Source: Spirochaetota bacterium (lineage in GTDB: Bacteria; Spirochaetota; UBA4802; JAFGJZ01). From it: DNA of 5,819 bases. Shown here piece after piece: positions 1 through 5,624 of the stretch. The DNA lies in contig JAEWVL010000134.1 of the NCBI GenBank assembly GCA_023396665.1, forward strand, positions 1 through 5,819, in the 5' to 3' direction. Each line of letters begins with the position of its first letter. Position 1 is the stretch's first letter. Position numbers and translations under genes: made by a program. A model generated the notes under the pieces. It was given only the letters and a program-made list of their open reading frames with translations. It ran no database searches and had not been told where the DNA came from.

Positions 1-121
1 CTATTACCCTTCTTCATTTGATCGGCATTTTTTTCCAATAGCTTGCTAAAAAAAGGTCTGACTGTTTCCGGTCAAAATCAAAGCAAATCTACAACTGAGC
101 ATCGAAACCAGCTTTGTCCCT

Positions 122-132
122 GTGATAATCAC
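122..132. promoter_or_regulatory. Perfect 11-bp palindrome, candidate operator
   Basis: GTGAT-A-ATCAC is a perfect palindrome with 5-bp arms around one central base. It lies about 80 bp before the regulator's start codon and 20 bp upstream of a TTGACA element. Read from base 121, its left half is TGTGAT, like the left part of the PaaX operator consensus reported for E. coli (from memory, TRTGATTC...); the right half does not follow that consensus. Operator function, perhaps autoregulation, is inferred. Confidence 0.35.
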
Positions 133-152
133 TAGCGATGCATTAATTATAT

Positions 153-198
153 TTGACAAAATACTAAGGCTTGTTACATATAACATAATACTTATTAC
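153..198 (+). promoter_or_regulatory. Candidate promoter(s) of the PaaX-like gene
   Basis: A consensus -35 hexamer TTGACA is at 153-158, but the best -10-like hexamer, TATAAC at 179-184, is 20 bp away, longer than ideal. An alternative pair is TTGTTA (171-176) with TATTAC (193-198) at 16-bp spacing, which would start transcription only a few bases before the ATG. The sequence does not decide between them. An inverted repeat (172-185) overlaps both options. Confidence 0.4.
172..185. promoter_or_regulatory. TGTTA-N4-TAACA inverted repeat
   Basis: The arms TGTTA (172-176) and TAACA (181-185) are perfectly complementary around CATA. The repeat sits within the presumed promoter, where a bound repressor would block RNA polymerase. 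A further GTAAC at 206-210 is complementary to GTTAC at 173-177. The sequence is AT-rich, so chance symmetry is a real alternative. Confidence 0.3.
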
Positions 199-212
199 TT
201 AGATTGTAACCA

Positions 213-1037
213 ATGAAAACACTCTTGCAAAAGTACCCTTTAGCCGCAAATGAACTGCTTCATTTCCCGATGATGTATCCAGATTCACTGAAGAAATTTC
301 ATGTCCCCGGCATTCCTTATGCTACACTGGATTTTCTTTACACATTTGGAGACAATTTCGGTGTATCAAGGGGTACTGTAAGAACAACACTATCAAGAAT
401 GAAAAAAGAGGGCATTGTTTTCTCCGAGATCAGCGGAAAAACAACCCGTTACCGGGTTTCACCGATGCAACTTGAGGTGATGACTAATTTTCAGAAACGA
501 AAAAAAATTCAGACGCGTGGTTACTCGATTGCGGTTTTTTCTTTCGAAAAAAGCCAGGAAAAGGAAAGGATACAGACACGATCTCTTCTGCAATATTACG
601 GTTTCGTACGTTTTGCCCAAAACGCCTATATCAACATCGCAATCGATGAAAAACAACTTCGTAATTCTCTTAAAGAGTATCAAATTGCCGATAACGTATT
701 TCTTTTCCGTGTCAAAACAATCGATAAAGAAGATCTATCACGAATTTCCAATTCATGGAAAATTCCCGAACGGATACGTTTTCTTGACAGCTTCTTTACA
801 GATATCCGCACATTCATAAACGAAAATGACGGATCTGATTGTGATATTTTTTTCCGTATCGCTATTGTCTGGGTTCTCTATATCACTCATGTCCATTCCA
901 GCGAACCCCCTCTTCCCGAAGAACTATTTCCCGACTCCTATGCATATCCCGGAATCACCGCCTATCTTAACAGAATTTCAATGAAGTACGGAAAACAGAT
1001 GATACGTTTCTGGAAAGAAAGCAATGCCGGCTACTGA
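213..1037 (+). CDS. PaaX-family winged-helix transcriptional regulator
   Basis: This 274-residue protein looks like a full-length PaaX-type repressor. Residues about 36-82 form a winged helix, with recognition-helix sequence SRGTVRTTLSRMKKEGIVF at 52-70. Residues about 101-170 match the central ferredoxin-like (Cas2-like) domain. The C-terminal part (about 185-274) carries the family signature region EPPLPEELFPDSYAYPG at 231-247. Known PaaX proteins repress phenylacetate degradation genes and are released by phenylacetyl-CoA, but no such genes are visible here, so the ligand is unknown and the symbol paaX is withheld. The first ATG has no evident Shine-Dalgarno sequence; the next in-frame ATGs (codons 20-21) have none either and would cut into the conserved N-terminus. 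Two co-directional genes follow and are the likeliest local targets, together with its own promoter. Family assignment is firm; target and ligand are inference. Confidence 0.85.
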   Translation: MKTLLQKYPLAANELLHFPMMYPDSLKKFHVPGIPYATLDFLYTFGDNFGVSRGTVRTTLSRMKKEGIVFSEISGKTTRYRVSPMQLEVMTNFQKRKKIQTRGYSIAVFSFEKSQEKERIQTRSLLQYYGFVRFAQNAYINIAIDEKQLRNSLKEYQIADNVFLFRVKTIDKEDLSRISNSWKIPERIRFLDSFFTDIRTFINENDGSDCDIFFRIAIVWVLYITHVHSSEPPLPEELFPDSYAYPGITAYLNRISMKYGKQMIRFWKESNAGY

Positions 1038-1086
1038 TTACCATGGAAATTATTTCAGCACAATCCGAATAAAAATATCTGCTATT

Positions 1087-1112
1087 GCCCTTATCGGGCG
1101 AAAAAGAGGAGA
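1087..1112 (+). promoter_or_regulatory. Small GC hairpin followed by ribosome binding site
   Basis: GCCC (1087-1090) and GGGC (1096-1099) form a short stem with loop TTATC, directly followed by the purine-rich ribosome binding site AGAGGAGA (1105-1112). GGAG lies 8 nt before ATG 1120. This site decides the start of the exported protein, since the longer open frame from 1024 lacks such a site and would bury the signal peptide. Confidence 0.55.
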
Positions 1113-1119
1113 CTTTCAC

Positions 1120-1788
1120 ATGAACAAAATCAGGATAACAATTGTTGCGCTGCTCATTCTGAACTCAACGAACGCAACGGCACGAGACTTTATTTATTCC
1201 GTTTCCAGCGCAAAAACCAACTACACTCAAAAGGCTGTTGTCTCTGATGTTGCCGACTCACGCAATACAAGCATTGCCTGCACCGACACCGAAACCGGCG
1301 AAGTACATTCCATTATTCTTGATGAAAATAATTATACTCTGTGTTGGCACATGACAAAAGGGAAGGGCTACACACTGGATGTCGAGAAGCGTGACAAACA
1401 GCTTATCGTTCAAAGCACTAAAGGCAGCAAGAGTGTTTCCGTCATCAGACAGGTGGATAACAATCCTTTTTTTGCTTCTTTTGATTTCGGCGTAAGCGGC
1501 TTCTATCAATCCGGCAAGGAGACAATGAATTTCTGGACTCTAAACCCAGACAACCTGAAAGCCTATAAAATGACTCTGACCCGCATGGAAAAAGAAACTA
1601 TCACATACGGTAATACGACCGGTGAAGCGCAGAAGATCAGAATTTCGGCTGCGGGCGTCCCCGCAAGCTTTTTCAGCATGTTTTTCTGGGTTCGTACAAC
1701 TGACGGGGTCTGTGTCCGATCAGAAGGACAGATGGGCGGCCCCGGATCGAAAAAGTTTATCAAGGAGCTTCTCGACATTCAACAGTAA
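1120..1788 (+). CDS. Exported protein of unrecognised family
   Basis: The protein has 222 residues. It starts at ATG 1120, chosen for the AGAGGAGA ribosome binding site and because it places a clean signal peptide at the N-terminus: charged MNKIR, hydrophobic core ITIVALLIL (6-14), and an A-T-A motif at 19-21 predicting cleavage before Arg22. The N-terminus has no lipobox cysteine, so a soluble periplasmic or exported product is expected. The mature part appears rich in beta strands, with cysteines at 54, 75 and 198. Its end (about 150-206) resembles only loosely the DUF3108-type pattern, where a W-x-x-x-x-D-G stretch follows a conserved strand; here this is WVRTTDG (190-196). That resemblance is weak and no function is assigned. 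It lies 82 bp after the regulator and 142 bp before the oxidoreductase on the same strand, so it may serve the same process in the envelope. Confidence 0.75.
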   Translation: MNKIRITIVALLILNSTNATARDFIYSVSSAKTNYTQKAVVSDVADSRNTSIACTDTETGEVHSIILDENNYTLCWHMTKGKGYTLDVEKRDKQLIVQSTKGSKSVSVIRQVDNNPFFASFDFGVSGFYQSGKETMNFWTLNPDNLKAYKMTLTRMEKETITYGNTTGEAQKIRISAAGVPASFFSMFFWVRTTDGVCVRSEGQMGGPGSKKFIKELLDIQQ

Positions 1789-1805
1789 GCGGATGTTAAC
1801 TACCG

Positions 1806-1819
1806 TTAATCTAGATTAA
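1806..1819. promoter_or_regulatory. Perfect 14-bp palindrome, candidate operator
   Basis: TTAATCT/AGATTAA is a perfect palindrome with no spacer, 18 bp after the stop of the exported-protein gene and 112 bp before the oxidoreductase start. An uninterrupted palindrome of this kind is typical of a dimeric regulator's site and too AT-rich for a useful RNA hairpin. Nearby GTTAAC (1795-1800) repeats part of the left arm. The binding factor is unknown; the local PaaX-like protein is one candidate. Confidence 0.4.
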
Positions 1820-1849
1820 GCAACACGCAACGTATTCAGGTCTGTTCCC

Positions 1850-1889
1850 TTGCGGCTGGTCGGTGCTACGCACCTGCCAGCCAATGCAA
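1850..1889 (+). repeat. Long GC-rich imperfect hairpin (REP-like or structured leader)
   Basis: A 40-nt stem-loop. TTGC (1850-1853) pairs with GCAA (1886-1889) across an AAT bulge. GGCTGG (1854-1859) pairs with CCAGCC (1877-1882). After a wobble and one mismatch, GGTGC (1862-1866) pairs with GCACC (1870-1874) around a TAC triloop. It is much more GC-rich than its flanks and has no T-run after it, so it is not an intrinsic terminator. It could be a dispersed REP-type palindrome, an mRNA-stabilising stem between cistrons, or part of the oxidoreductase leader. Only one copy is present in the window. Confidence 0.55.
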
Positions 1890-1918
1890 ATCGTGTCACA
1901 AAAAGTCGATTCAATTAC

Positions 1919-1924
1919 AAGGAG
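1919..1924 (+). promoter_or_regulatory. Ribosome binding site fixing the oxidoreductase start
   Basis: AAGGAG lies 6 nt before ATG 1931. It selects this start over the frame opening at 1850, whose extra 27 codons would run through the intergenic hairpin and precede the conserved N-terminal FAD motif. Confidence 0.8.
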
Positions 1925-1930
1925 ATCACT

Positions 1931-3433
1931 ATGTCAAAAAAGATCATTATTATCGGCGGCGGTATCGCCGGGCTTTCCGCCGGAATCTACGCCCGCCTCA
2001 ATGGATATGACACAGAAATTTTCGAAATGCATTCACTTCCCGGCGGTCTTTGCACATCATGGAAACGTGGCGAATACACGGTAGATGGATGCATTCATTT
2101 TCTCGTGGGTTCCAGCGAAAAGCATCCATTCCATCGTTACCTGAAAGAGGTCGGAGCCGTCGAGGGCAGGGAATTTGTTTATCCCGATGAATTCTGCCGG
2201 ATTGAAATCGCCCATCCTTCCGTCAAAGGCGAAAAGAAAACTTTCATTTTTTACAATAACGCGGACAAACTCAATGCACACATGAAACAGCTGGGACCTG
2301 AAGATGAAGCGGAAATAGACAAGCTTACCCAGCTAATCAAAAAATTCTCAACCTTTAATCTGGATTATGACAAACCCCGCGAACTAATGAAACTCTCTGA
2401 TTTCATTAATTTCATGAAATCAATGAAACCGGTGATGAAAGAATTTAAACAATACGGAAAAATGACGCTGAAAGAATACGCTACGCGATTCAAGAGTCCC
2501 TATCTGCGTGAAGGTATTTCAGAGGTTCTTAATTTTCCCGATTTCGCCTTCATGGCTTTTCTCTTTTTTCTCTCATGGTACAATTCTAACAGTGCCGGTT
2601 ACCCGATAGGCGGATCTCTTTGTTTCAGTAAGTCGATAGAGAAAAAGTATCTCTCTCTGGGCGGAAGCATTAATTACAACAAACGGGTGAAAAGAATCAT
2701 TCACAATAAGGGCAGGGCAGTCGGCATTCAACTTTCTGATGACACAGAACACCCGGCTGATATTGTAATCTCGACAGCAGACGGCCAAACAACCATTTTC
2801 AACATGCTCGATGCTCGTTTTGTAAATGGAAAAATTCGAGCAATGTATCAAAAGATGCCGATGTTTCAGCCTTTTTTCACTCTGGCAATCGGAATCAGAC
2901 GTGACCTTTCCAATGAACCGCACCTGGGAATACACGTTCTTGATAAACCGATAACCATTGAAGGGAAATCTTACGCTAAACTCGGCATCAAACACTATTG
3001 TTTCGATAAAACACTTGCACCAGAAGGAAAATCCTTGCTCGAAATCATGTATACATCTGATTACGGGTACTGGAAAAAATTGCACACGAATCCCCCCGCA
3101 TATAAAGCCGAGAAAGAACGCATTGCGGCAATACTTATTGATGCACTCGAAACTGTATACCCCGGAATAAAGGCAGACATTGAAATGACAGATATCGCAA
3201 CACCGCTGACCTACGAACGCTATACCGGTAACCGTATTGGTACTTTCGAAGGCTGGATGATAACTCCGAAAACAATGATGATGAGCATCAAAAAAGAGCT
3301 GCCCGGTCTTAAGAATTTTTACATGGCGGGGCAGTGGGTACAACCCGGCGGGGGCGTAACCACTTCCGTTAAATCCGCAAGAGATACTGTTTATCTGATC
3401 TGTTCCAGGGATAAAAAAGCATTTGTATCCTGA
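1931..3433 (+). CDS. Phytoene desaturase/RetSat-like FAD-dependent oxidoreductase
   Basis: This 500-residue flavoprotein belongs to the CrtI/phytoene desaturase and retinol saturase-like group (COG1233 type), at the usual length. The Rossmann FAD motif is at 5-32: GGGIAG at 9-14 and the ribose-binding Glu32 in IFE. The family's PGGLCTSW stretch follows at 37-44. Middle features are a hydrophobic patch AFMAFLFFLSWY (206-217), suited to membrane contact, and GGS at 227-229. The second FAD contact, DIVISTADG, is at 277-285. The C-terminal FAD signature is FYMAGQWVQPGGG with the following helix, about 463-490. Relatives oxidise, isomerise or reduce C=C bonds in polyenes, retinoids or other lipids; the substrate here cannot be read from sequence, and no carotenoid synthesis genes are nearby. 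It lies 142 bp after the exported-protein gene and is probably co-regulated with it by the PaaX-like protein. No frameshift or missing motif was seen. Confidence 0.85.
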   Translation: MSKKIIIIGGGIAGLSAGIYARLNGYDTEIFEMHSLPGGLCTSWKRGEYTVDGCIHFLVGSSEKHPFHRYLKEVGAVEGREFVYPDEFCRIEIAHPSVKGEKKTFIFYNNADKLNAHMKQLGPEDEAEIDKLTQLIKKFSTFNLDYDKPRELMKLSDFINFMKSMKPVMKEFKQYGKMTLKEYATRFKSPYLREGISEVLNFPDFAFMAFLFFLSWYNSNSAGYPIGGSLCFSKSIEKKYLSLGGSINYNKRVKRIIHNKGRAVGIQLSDDTEHPADIVISTADGQTTIFNMLDARFVNGKIRAMYQKMPMFQPFFTLAIGIRRDLSNEPHLGIHVLDKPITIEGKSYAKLGIKHYCFDKTLAPEGKSLLEIMYTSDYGYWKKLHTNPPAYKAEKERIAAILIDALETVYPGIKADIEMTDIATPLTYERYTGNRIGTFEGWMITPKTMMMSIKKELPGLKNFYMAGQWVQPGGGVTTSVKSARDTVYLICSRDKKAFVS

Positions 3434-3475
3434 TGATCCAGCTCCTGTCGATTCGCAGATCAACAGCTGAATAAA

Positions 3476-3504
3476 ATACGGCCGCTTATCACAAGCGGCC
3501 GTAT
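3476..3504 (-). terminator. Intrinsic terminator of the hydrolase gene (perhaps bidirectional)
   Basis: ATACGGCCGCTT (3476-3487) and AAGCGGCCGTAT (3493-3504) form a perfect 12-bp stem with a 5-nt loop. Read on the minus strand, the stem runs into TTTATTC, a U-rich tail, 37 nt beyond the hydrolase stop. On the plus strand, 42 nt after the oxidoreductase stop, the stem is followed by ACCTCGC, so it lacks the canonical U-tract there, though it may still block read-through or protect the 3' end. Confidence 0.8.
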
Positions 3505-3526
3505 ACCTCGCAAGGTCAAAACAAGA

Positions 3527-3561
3527 AGTTATACACAAGTATTAATAAGTTGTGGATAACT
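3527..3561. repeat. Inverted repeat made of two opposed DnaA-box-like 9-mers
   Basis: The arms AGTTATACACAA (3527-3538) and TTGTGGATAACT (3550-3561) are complementary at 11 of 12 positions. Each contains a DnaA-box-like 9-mer: TTATACACA on + (3529-3537) and the perfect consensus TTATCCACA on - (3559-3551). They are separated by 13 bp and span the hydrolase stop codon. A replication origin is not supported, because no DnaA-box cluster, AT-rich unwinding region or dnaA/dnaN gene is near. DnaA binding, or simply a 3' hairpin, remains possible. Confidence 0.4.
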
Positions 3562-4201
3562 CTTCTGTCAGATTAATTTCAAGATCCTTAATCCACATAA
3601 ACGGTAAAGAATGTCCGGCTTCATAGACATTAAGACGTTTTTTAACGCTCTCGATTTCATCAAAAACGCACTCAACCTCTTCATGGTCAACCTCTTCGTC
3701 ATAAACACCGCTGTACATGTACACCTTGAGATCACGAAAAAGATTCAGATTGTTGTGCAGTGAATATTCGTCATCATTCTCGCTGTCAGGTATTGGAGCC
3801 GCCATGTGTATTTCTTTAACGGGAAATATCGTATTTTTTTCGAGAAGTTTTACCGCAACAGATCCTCCCGCTGAATAGGAGATTATCGAAATATCTTCGA
3901 ATTCATCCTTAACAAGATCGAGCTCGTGAATGATTTTCGCCACCGATCGATCAATAAATTTCTCCCAATACTCGTCAGAAATCTCCGTACAGTCAAAGTC
4001 TGACTCGTCCGCCTTGTAATCCCCGTGTCCGTATAAGTCAGTCGCAAGCCAGGAATAGCCAAGCTGCTCCAAAAGGGCACTGCAATTACCGCCTTTCGAA
4101 TAGCCGTCTTTCTCCAGCCAATCCTCTTTGCCCCCTTCCTGCCCGTGAATCAGTACGAACAGAGTGCTCTTTCCATTTTCTATCTTTCTTACTATAGCCA
4201 T
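3542..4201 (-). CDS. Alpha/beta-fold hydrolase
   Basis: A 219-residue serine hydrolase of the compact alpha/beta fold. It shows the oxyanion-side HG in LFVLIHGQEGG (19-20), DLYGHG (55-60), and the nucleophile elbow SYSAGG with Ser110. The acid is probably Asp168 in YSGVYDEE, and the base His197 in YEAGHSLPF. The elbow reads S-x-S-x-G, with Ser in place of the usual first Gly, which some family members tolerate. There is no signal peptide or membrane segment, so it should be cytoplasmic. It is very acidic, notably at 141-145 and 165-184. Substrate (ester, thioester or amide) cannot be told; a lysophospholipase-like or esterase role is possible. GGAG 5 nt before the ATG supports this start. It is transcribed divergently from the membrane LuxR-type regulator, ends in its own terminator, and converges on the oxidoreductase gene. 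Confidence 0.8.
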   Translation of the reverse strand: MAIVRKIENGKSTLFVLIHGQEGGKEDWLEKDGYSKGGNCSALLEQLGYSWLATDLYGHGDYKADESDFDCTEISDEYWEKFIDRSVAKIIHELDLVKDEFEDISIISYSAGGSVAVKLLEKNTIFPVKEIHMAAPIPDSENDDEYSLHNNLNLFRDLKVYMYSGVYDEEVDHEEVECVFDEIESVKKRLNVYEAGHSLPFMWIKDLEINLTEELSTTY

Positions 4202-4367
4202 GTTGTCTCCAGTAGTAGTTACAGATTGTTACGTCATGTTGTTTCGATAAATGACCGCCTGTCTAAATTGCCACAGCTGCAATGCTATCAGGCTTGACAG
4301 CCGACCAAATTGAACGTCTTATGCCAGTCGTTCAGTATATTTCTCGAAACACTATCAAAACGGTATT
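4202..4367. other. Divergent intergenic region between hydrolase and LuxR-type regulator
   Basis: These 166 bp must hold the promoters of both divergent genes. The plus-strand promoter is listed separately. No convincing -35/-10 pair was found for the hydrolase on the minus strand. A 5-bp inverted repeat, ATTGC (4267-4271) and GCAAT (4279-4283), lies between the two start codons and could bind a regulator, but is short enough to be chance. Confidence 0.5.
4294..4322 (+). promoter_or_regulatory. Sigma70-type promoter for the LuxR-type regulator
   Basis: TTGACA (4294-4299) is a perfect -35 hexamer. TCTTAT (4317-4322) matches four of six -10 positions at the ideal 17-bp spacing. Transcription would begin near 4329, leaving a leader of about 40 nt. 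The -35 box lies within a small GGCT-TGAC-AGCC symmetry (4291-4302), a possible regulator contact. Confidence 0.6.
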
Positions 4368-5624
4368 ATGATAAAAATCATATACATCGCATCGCTCGCA
4401 ATGATCTTCACGGCCTGTCTAGTGCTTGGTTTTTACATTTTAATCAAAGACAAGACATCACCACTTAACCGATCATTTTTTATAGATGCGCTGCTCCTTA
4501 ATATCGTTATTGTCTTTACCGTTATCATTCAGTTTTCGGTAAATGCCGACACCGCTCTTTATCTGCAATCTATCTACAACATTTTTCTTATCATTTTTCT
4601 TCTCTTTTCTCTTTATTATTGTATTCGTTTCTCTGAAAAGAAAACCAACCCGGTTCTCTGGACGGTTTTGCTTGTTTGGTCATGTATAATTTTTGCTCTT
4701 GTCGTTCATCAACGGACAAGTTTATTGAATGTTTACGATAAAAACAGCCTTTGGGTATATAAACTCATCCGCCCAAAATTCTGGTTTCTTTTATATTCTC
4801 CGCTACTGAGTACCATTATGCTTAGTATGATATATTATCTTTACTCCGTTGTCAAACACTCTGTGTCAAGAAAACTGAAATTGCAGGCGATAACGATCAT
4901 GAGCGGAATTATCTTTGCTTTCGTTTCCGGTTTTATTTTTCTGATGATTCTGCCCCAACTTGATTTTTATGAAATGCCCCTGCTGACACCCTATTTTTTT
5001 GCACTCTTTCTGTTTTCCGTTTTTTATTCGATTACCAGATATAAACTGATGTCTTTCAATGTGAAAGACATAGCACAACTTGTGCTCTCACATATCAAAG
5101 AACTCGTAATAATTCTTAAACCGGATCTGCGAGTGATTTATATCAATTCATATGGGGCAACTCTTTTTAATAAGAAGCCGGATAACCTGAAAGACATATC
5201 CTTTTTGTCACTCATTGAGAATTCAGAAACTTTTTTCAGTGAAATTTCAGGGCTTATGCGGGGGGATACCGAATCGATCGCGAATTCTATTGTATACAAC
5301 TGCCAACCCGATGCGCTGATCACCGACAGCAACCTTTCAAGAGTATATGATTCATTCGGTGATTTTGAAGCAATACTGATAGTTTCCAGAGAAAACCGGG
5401 GTTATCACTATTTTAAAAAACTGTATCGGCTAACTTCCAGAGAAATCGAACTGATCTTCTTTGCAATAACAGGCTATACGAACAAAGAAATAGCGCAGCA
5501 TCTGGACATTAAAGAGAGGACTGTCGAAACACATTTGAATAATATTTATAACAAAGTAAATGTCTGCAACAAAATGGAGCTTTTCAGGCTTTTTTCGGAT
5601 ACCGGCAAATCAAATTCCTTTTGA
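4368..5624 (+). CDS. Membrane-bound 7TM-PAS-LuxR HTH transcriptional regulator
   Basis: A 418-residue one-component regulator. The N-terminal half has seven hydrophobic segments at about 4-26, 39-57, 68-87, 97-115, 139-160, 174-195 and 205-222. It resembles the seven-helix sensor module usually found in front of histidine kinases (7TMR-HISK type). Residues about 236-340 look like a PAS domain (ELVIILKPDLRVIYIN at 245-260). The C-terminus (about 353-410) is a LuxR/GerE HTH: LTSREIELIF, TNKEIAQHLDIKERTVETHL (371-390) and NNIYNKVNV. There is no phospho-acceptor receiver domain, so signal reception and DNA binding sit in one membrane protein. The start is the first ATG, 45 nt after the -10 box; it has no clear Shine-Dalgarno, nor does the next ATG (codon 12), and starting there would cut the first helix. 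Ligand and targets are unknown; the divergent hydrolase gene is the nearest candidate target. Such regulators are familiar from spirochaetes and related bacteria (from memory). Confidence 0.85.
   Translation: MIKIIYIASLAMIFTACLVLGFYILIKDKTSPLNRSFFIDALLLNIVIVFTVIIQFSVNADTALYLQSIYNIFLIIFLLFSLYYCIRFSEKKTNPVLWTVLLVWSCIIFALVVHQRTSLLNVYDKNSLWVYKLIRPKFWFLLYSPLLSTIMLSMIYYLYSVVKHSVSRKLKLQAITIMSGIIFAFVSGFIFLMILPQLDFYEMPLLTPYFFALFLFSVFYSITRYKLMSFNVKDIAQLVLSHIKELVIILKPDLRVIYINSYGATLFNKKPDNLKDISFLSLIENSETFFSEISGLMRGDTESIANSIVYNCQPDALITDSNLSRVYDSFGDFEAILIVSRENRGYHYFKKLYRLTSREIELIFFAITGYTNKEIAQHLDIKERTVETHLNNIYNKVNVCNKMELFRLFSDTGKSNSF

Larger units (their letters stand above)
1..212. other. Left-edge non-coding / unassigned region
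   Basis: No convincing coding region was found here on either strand. On the plus strand, two frames open from the left edge close within about 50 bases, so a few C-terminal codons of an upstream gene are possible but cannot be told apart from chance. On the minus strand an ATG at 102-100 closes after 18 codons. The right-hand half is AT-rich and holds the promoter-like and palindromic elements listed separately, so this is best read as the control region of the PaaX-like regulator. Confidence 0.5.

Noticed and set aside
46..102. Short minus-strand frame starting at ATG 102-100, which at first looked like a divergent gene.
   Set aside because: A careful count of the seven-base homopolymer shows a stop after 18 codons; there is no ribosome binding site.
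1024..1119. Upstream extension of the exported-protein frame, overlapping the end of the PaaX-like gene.
   Set aside because: The extension has no ribosome binding site and would put 32 residues before a clear signal peptide; ATG 1120 has a good site.
1850..1900. Intergenic hairpin read as a terminator after the exported-protein gene.
   Set aside because: No T-run follows the stem on the plus strand, and the stem is interrupted; a terminator call is not supported.
1850..1930. Upstream extension of the oxidoreductase frame through the hairpin.
   Set aside because: The N-terminal FAD motif starts directly after ATG 1931, which follows AAGGAG; the extra residues are encoded by the palindrome.
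2573..3538. Long open frame on the minus strand opposite the oxidoreductase gene.
   Set aside because: Its translation is rich in Cys, Phe and His with no recognisable motif, while the opposite strand encodes a complete FAD oxidoreductase with all family signatures; it is a codon-bias shadow.
3480..3565. Possible replication origin, from the two DnaA-box-like 9-mers.
   Set aside because: Only two boxes, no AT-rich unwinding stretch and no dnaA, dnaN or other replication gene nearby.
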